From Pyxidicoccus xibeiensis (GTDB lineage Bacteria; Myxococcota; Myxococcia; Myxococcales; Myxococcaceae), in contig NZ_JAJVKV010000004.1 in the NCBI RefSeq assembly GCF_024198175.1, positions 682,001 through 746,000 on the forward strand: 64,000 nt of DNA, in the 5' to 3' direction. The notes beneath the pieces are model-generated. The model was not told where the DNA came from and did not search any database. It worked only from the letters and a program-made list of their open reading frames with translations. Below, one piece after another: positions 62,212 through 64,000 of this stretch (positions are counted from its first letter, which is position 1; the number at the start of each line of letters is the position of its first letter). A program made the translations under genes and the position numbers.

Positions 62212-63251
62212 GGCGCGATGACCGTGATGAGGTCCCTGAACCGGCTGCCGAGCTCGGGAAGGTCCACCACCGGGTCCGGCAGCCCATCCATGAGCTTGTC
62301 GAGAATCCTCTTCTCATCGACGGCCTTGCCGGAGGCCTTCACCACCTCTGCGATGCCCGCTGCGACGGCGCTGGCGGGAATACCCGCAGTGGACTCCGCG
62401 GCAATCGTGCCCGGCTGCAGGGGCAGCACCGTCCGGTCGAAGTCGAGCAGGATGAGCCGGTGCCAGAGGCGCGCGTAGCCAGTCGTCAGCCCCTTCGCCA
62501 GCTTCACGATGAGCAGCGAGGTGTCGGAGCGCAGCTCCTTCTTGTTGAAGCCGTCCAGGACGAACCACCACCGGACGCCGCTCTGCTTTGCCTCCGCGAG
62601 CACCCAGTTCGCCAGCTCCTGGGCCCAGCGGTCCAGGTTCGTATTCTGGGGCGGCCCCTGCCATGGGTTGCCGCCCAGCTGGGTGACGAGGTCCCTTGCG
62701 AGCTCCGCTGGGCCCACGGAAGCGCCCTGGTCATGAGTGACCTCGATGCGGCAGTGCTGGATGCCGGGCAGGTTCCGGCAGAGGTGGTCCACGAACTCGC
62801 TGGTGTAGGACTTCCCGCTCTTCTGGTTGCCGGAGACGACCACCACGGGCTGCATCGGCATCGGCTGGGTGAGCGCACGCAGGAAGGCTCGCGCGGGTTG
62901 CCGGTCGAGGAAGGGCAGCTTGTTGTCGAGGATGAGGGCCGAGAAGGGGTCGTTCGGAGTGGCTCCAGTGGCGAGCGGCACCGTCCCGATGGCGGCGACG
63001 ATATCCGCGATGCCCGCGATGTGCTTGATGAGCCCGAGGAGCATTACCAGCGCCGGTGGAGTGCTCCCGTATGCGTCGGCGATGCAGATATCGACCGCCC
63101 GCGTGACGAGCACTTCCGGCACGAGTCCGTCCGGCAGCTTGCTGGCCAGGCCTCCCATCACCGCGGCGATGGTGGCCCGCGGGGAGCCATGCAGGCTCAC
63201 GACGGCGACGAGCTGCTCCTCGACGAATTCCCGCTGTTGCTGCGTCAGCAT
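62208..63251 (-). CDS. P-loop NTPase with N-terminal EAD-like domain
   Basis: 347 residues, strong ribosome site GGGAGGAGCAG before the ATG. Residues 1-95 are helical (FVEEQLVAVVSLHGSP, ALVMLLGLIKHIAGIADIV) and could be an adaptor domain. The NTPase has Walker A GNQKSGKSYT at 141-150 and Walker B WWFVLDGFN at 228-236, then LLDFDRTVLP. It lacks the long helical sensor arm of the neighbouring STAND protein, so it may be a signal relay or second switch. Overlaps the STAND gene by 4 bp. Confidence 0.72.
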   Translation of the reverse strand: MLTQQQREFVEEQLVAVVSLHGSPRATIAAVMGGLASKLPDGLVPEVLVTRAVDICIADAYGSTPPALVMLLGLIKHIAGIADIVAAIGTVPLATGATPNDPFSALILDNKLPFLDRQPARAFLRALTQPMPMQPVVVVSGNQKSGKSYTSEFVDHLCRNLPGIQHCRIEVTHDQGASVGPAELARDLVTQLGGNPWQGPPQNTNLDRWAQELANWVLAEAKQSGVRWWFVLDGFNKKELRSDTSLLIVKLAKGLTTGYARLWHRLILLDFDRTVLPLQPGTIAAESTAGIPASAVAAGIAEVVKASGKAVDEKRILDKLMDGLPDPVVDLPELGSRFRDLITVIAP

Positions 63252-63351
63252 CTGCTCCTCCCGACGACACGACGAGCTCGTCCCCCATCCCCATCATACC
63301 CAGCGCATCCGGGATGAGCACCCTGGCGGAAGCCCGCTGGCGTGCCAGGCG

Positions 63352-63618
63352 TCAGGGCGCATCCAGGTAGATGTCGACCAGGGGCGATGTGAGGCCTCCC
63401 ACTTCCACATCCTGCTCCCGCGCCGGCCAGCCGGGCGCATTCACGCCGATGCGGTAGCGGCCGGCCACCGGGACACCGAGCGAGAAGCGCCCATCCGGCC
63501 CGGTGCGCTGCGCGATGTCGGGCAGCGCCACCGGGGCGTGGACGAAGTACACGCTCGCCCCGGCGACGCCCCGCCCATCCGGGCCGACCACCCGGCCGGA
63601 CACGATGGCCGGGCGCAT
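63352..63618 (-). CDS. Small carboxypeptidase-regulatory-like beta-sandwich protein
   Basis: 88 residues forming one CarboxypepD_reg/PegA-like domain: VSGRVVGPDGRGVAGASVYF, RTGPDGRFSLGVPVAGRYRIGVNAPGW and VEVGG. No signal peptide. The start is 7 bp after the stop of the upstream protease gene, with GAGG as ribosome site. A free-standing intracellular copy of a module usually found in surface proteins is unusual; inside this operon it may bind the protease or be its substrate (inference). Confidence 0.7.
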   Translation of the reverse strand: MRPAIVSGRVVGPDGRGVAGASVYFVHAPVALPDIAQRTGPDGRFSLGVPVAGRYRIGVNAPGWPAREQDVEVGGLTSPLVDIYLDAP

Positions 63619-63625
63619 GCGGACC

Positions 63626-64000
63626 TCACGCCTTCCAGTTCGTCAGGTTCGCGAAGACCGACGCGGAGATGCGCGTGCCCGAGTTGGTGCTCGGCCCGCC
63701 GTACGCATGGACCGCCACCGCGATGCGCTGCCCATCCTTGACGACATACACGGCCGCGCCACTCTGCCCGCCCGCGGTGTCGATGTCGTAGTGCACCTTG
63801 GCCGCGCTGACGGCGGCGATGCCCCGGGTGTCGTACCACATCGTGCCGGAGTCCTTGTCGCCCGGATACCCGGTGACGTTGGCGATGGAGCCCTGCAGCT
63901 CCGCGTCGCCGTAGACCGCGTACCCCAGCGTCCCCACCTGCAGCCCGAGCTCGGTCGGGATGATGATGGCGCCGTAGTCGAAGTTCTCGTCACCCGAGTC
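63626..64000 (-). CDS. Trypsin/V8-like serine protease, N-terminus beyond window
   Basis: The last 124 codons of a frame that continues past the window edge. It includes the Asp segment ENFDYGAIII, an oxyanion/Ser segment TAGGQSGAAVYVVKDG (Ser in GQSGA) and the final strand RIAVAVHAYGGPSTNSGTRI, as in V8-like glutamyl endopeptidases. The catalytic His must lie outside the window. It is the first visible gene of the leftward operon. Secreted or cytoplasmic location cannot be decided without the N-terminus. Confidence 0.8.
   Translation of the reverse strand, partial: DSGDENFDYGAIIIPTELGLQVGTLGYAVYGDAELQGSIANVTGYPGDKDSGTMWYDTRGIAAVSAAKVHYDIDTAGGQSGAAVYVVKDGQRIAVAVHAYGGPSTNSGTRISASVFANLTNWKA

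Overview
The window is about 70% GC with strong third-position GC bias, almost fully coding, and very rich in lipoproteins. It encodes a member of the Myxococcus-restricted TIGR02265/DUF2378 family, one-component and two-component regulators, MopE-type metal-binding motifs and STAND-NTPase/protease genes. This points to a myxobacterium of the Myxococcus/Corallococcus/Pyxidicoccus type (inference from gene content and base composition). I found no rRNA, tRNA, CRISPR array, insertion sequence or integrase.

Layout. 0-6.6 kb: peptidoglycan transglycosylase (cut by the window edge), an NlpC/P60-like hydrolase, the wreck of a small myxobacterial gene, an M1 aminopeptidase and a coupled aldolase/citrate-lyase-like protein. 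6.6-22.5 kb: housekeeping and envelope genes, including a zinc-ribbon membrane protein, several unknown lipoproteins, a DUF2804 protein, a hydrolase/ABC-2 exporter operon, a LEA14-like lipoprotein, aspartate decarboxylase (panD), an EcsC-like protein, a PG-binding/CHAP protein, a MarR regulator and a secreted DNase-like protein. 22.6-27.3 kb: four clustered lipoproteins that share one previously unnamed module with an HACxH motif; one of them is fused to a MopE-type metal-binding motif. 27.3-29.2 kb: a PQQ-type sugar dehydrogenase coupled to a cytochrome c. 29.3-32.9 kb: two LuxR-type regulators and a large Cys-rich lipoprotein. 33-36.9 kb: TetR/P450, a Crp-like regulator and a sterol desaturase-like protein. 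37-43 kb: a metal-homeostasis locus with a COG0523 GTPase, a His-rich TonB-dependent receptor, a Tat lipoprotein and an MbnP-like lipoprotein. 43-58 kb: two divergent RelE-like proteins, a response-regulator/kinase hybrid, thioredoxin, FKBP, a beta-barrel protein, NAD synthetase, a LON-domain protein, an M4 protease, an oxidoreductase/AraC pair and a TetR gene with a perfect 22-bp palindrome in front. 58.1-64 kb: a tightly coupled leftward operon of two trypsin-like proteases, a STAND NTPase, a second P-loop protein and a small beta-sandwich protein.

Two systems stand out. First, a 17-bp palindrome, ATGCAA-N5-TTGCAT, lies upstream of the lipoprotein cluster and of the COG0523/TonB/MbnP locus. 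It ties the two loci, 14 kb apart, into one predicted Fur-superfamily (probably Zur-like) metal-starvation regulon. Second, the operon at the right edge looks like a STAND-NTPase/protease conflict (defence or programmed-death) system. Both are inferences from sequence reading and need homology searches and experiments.
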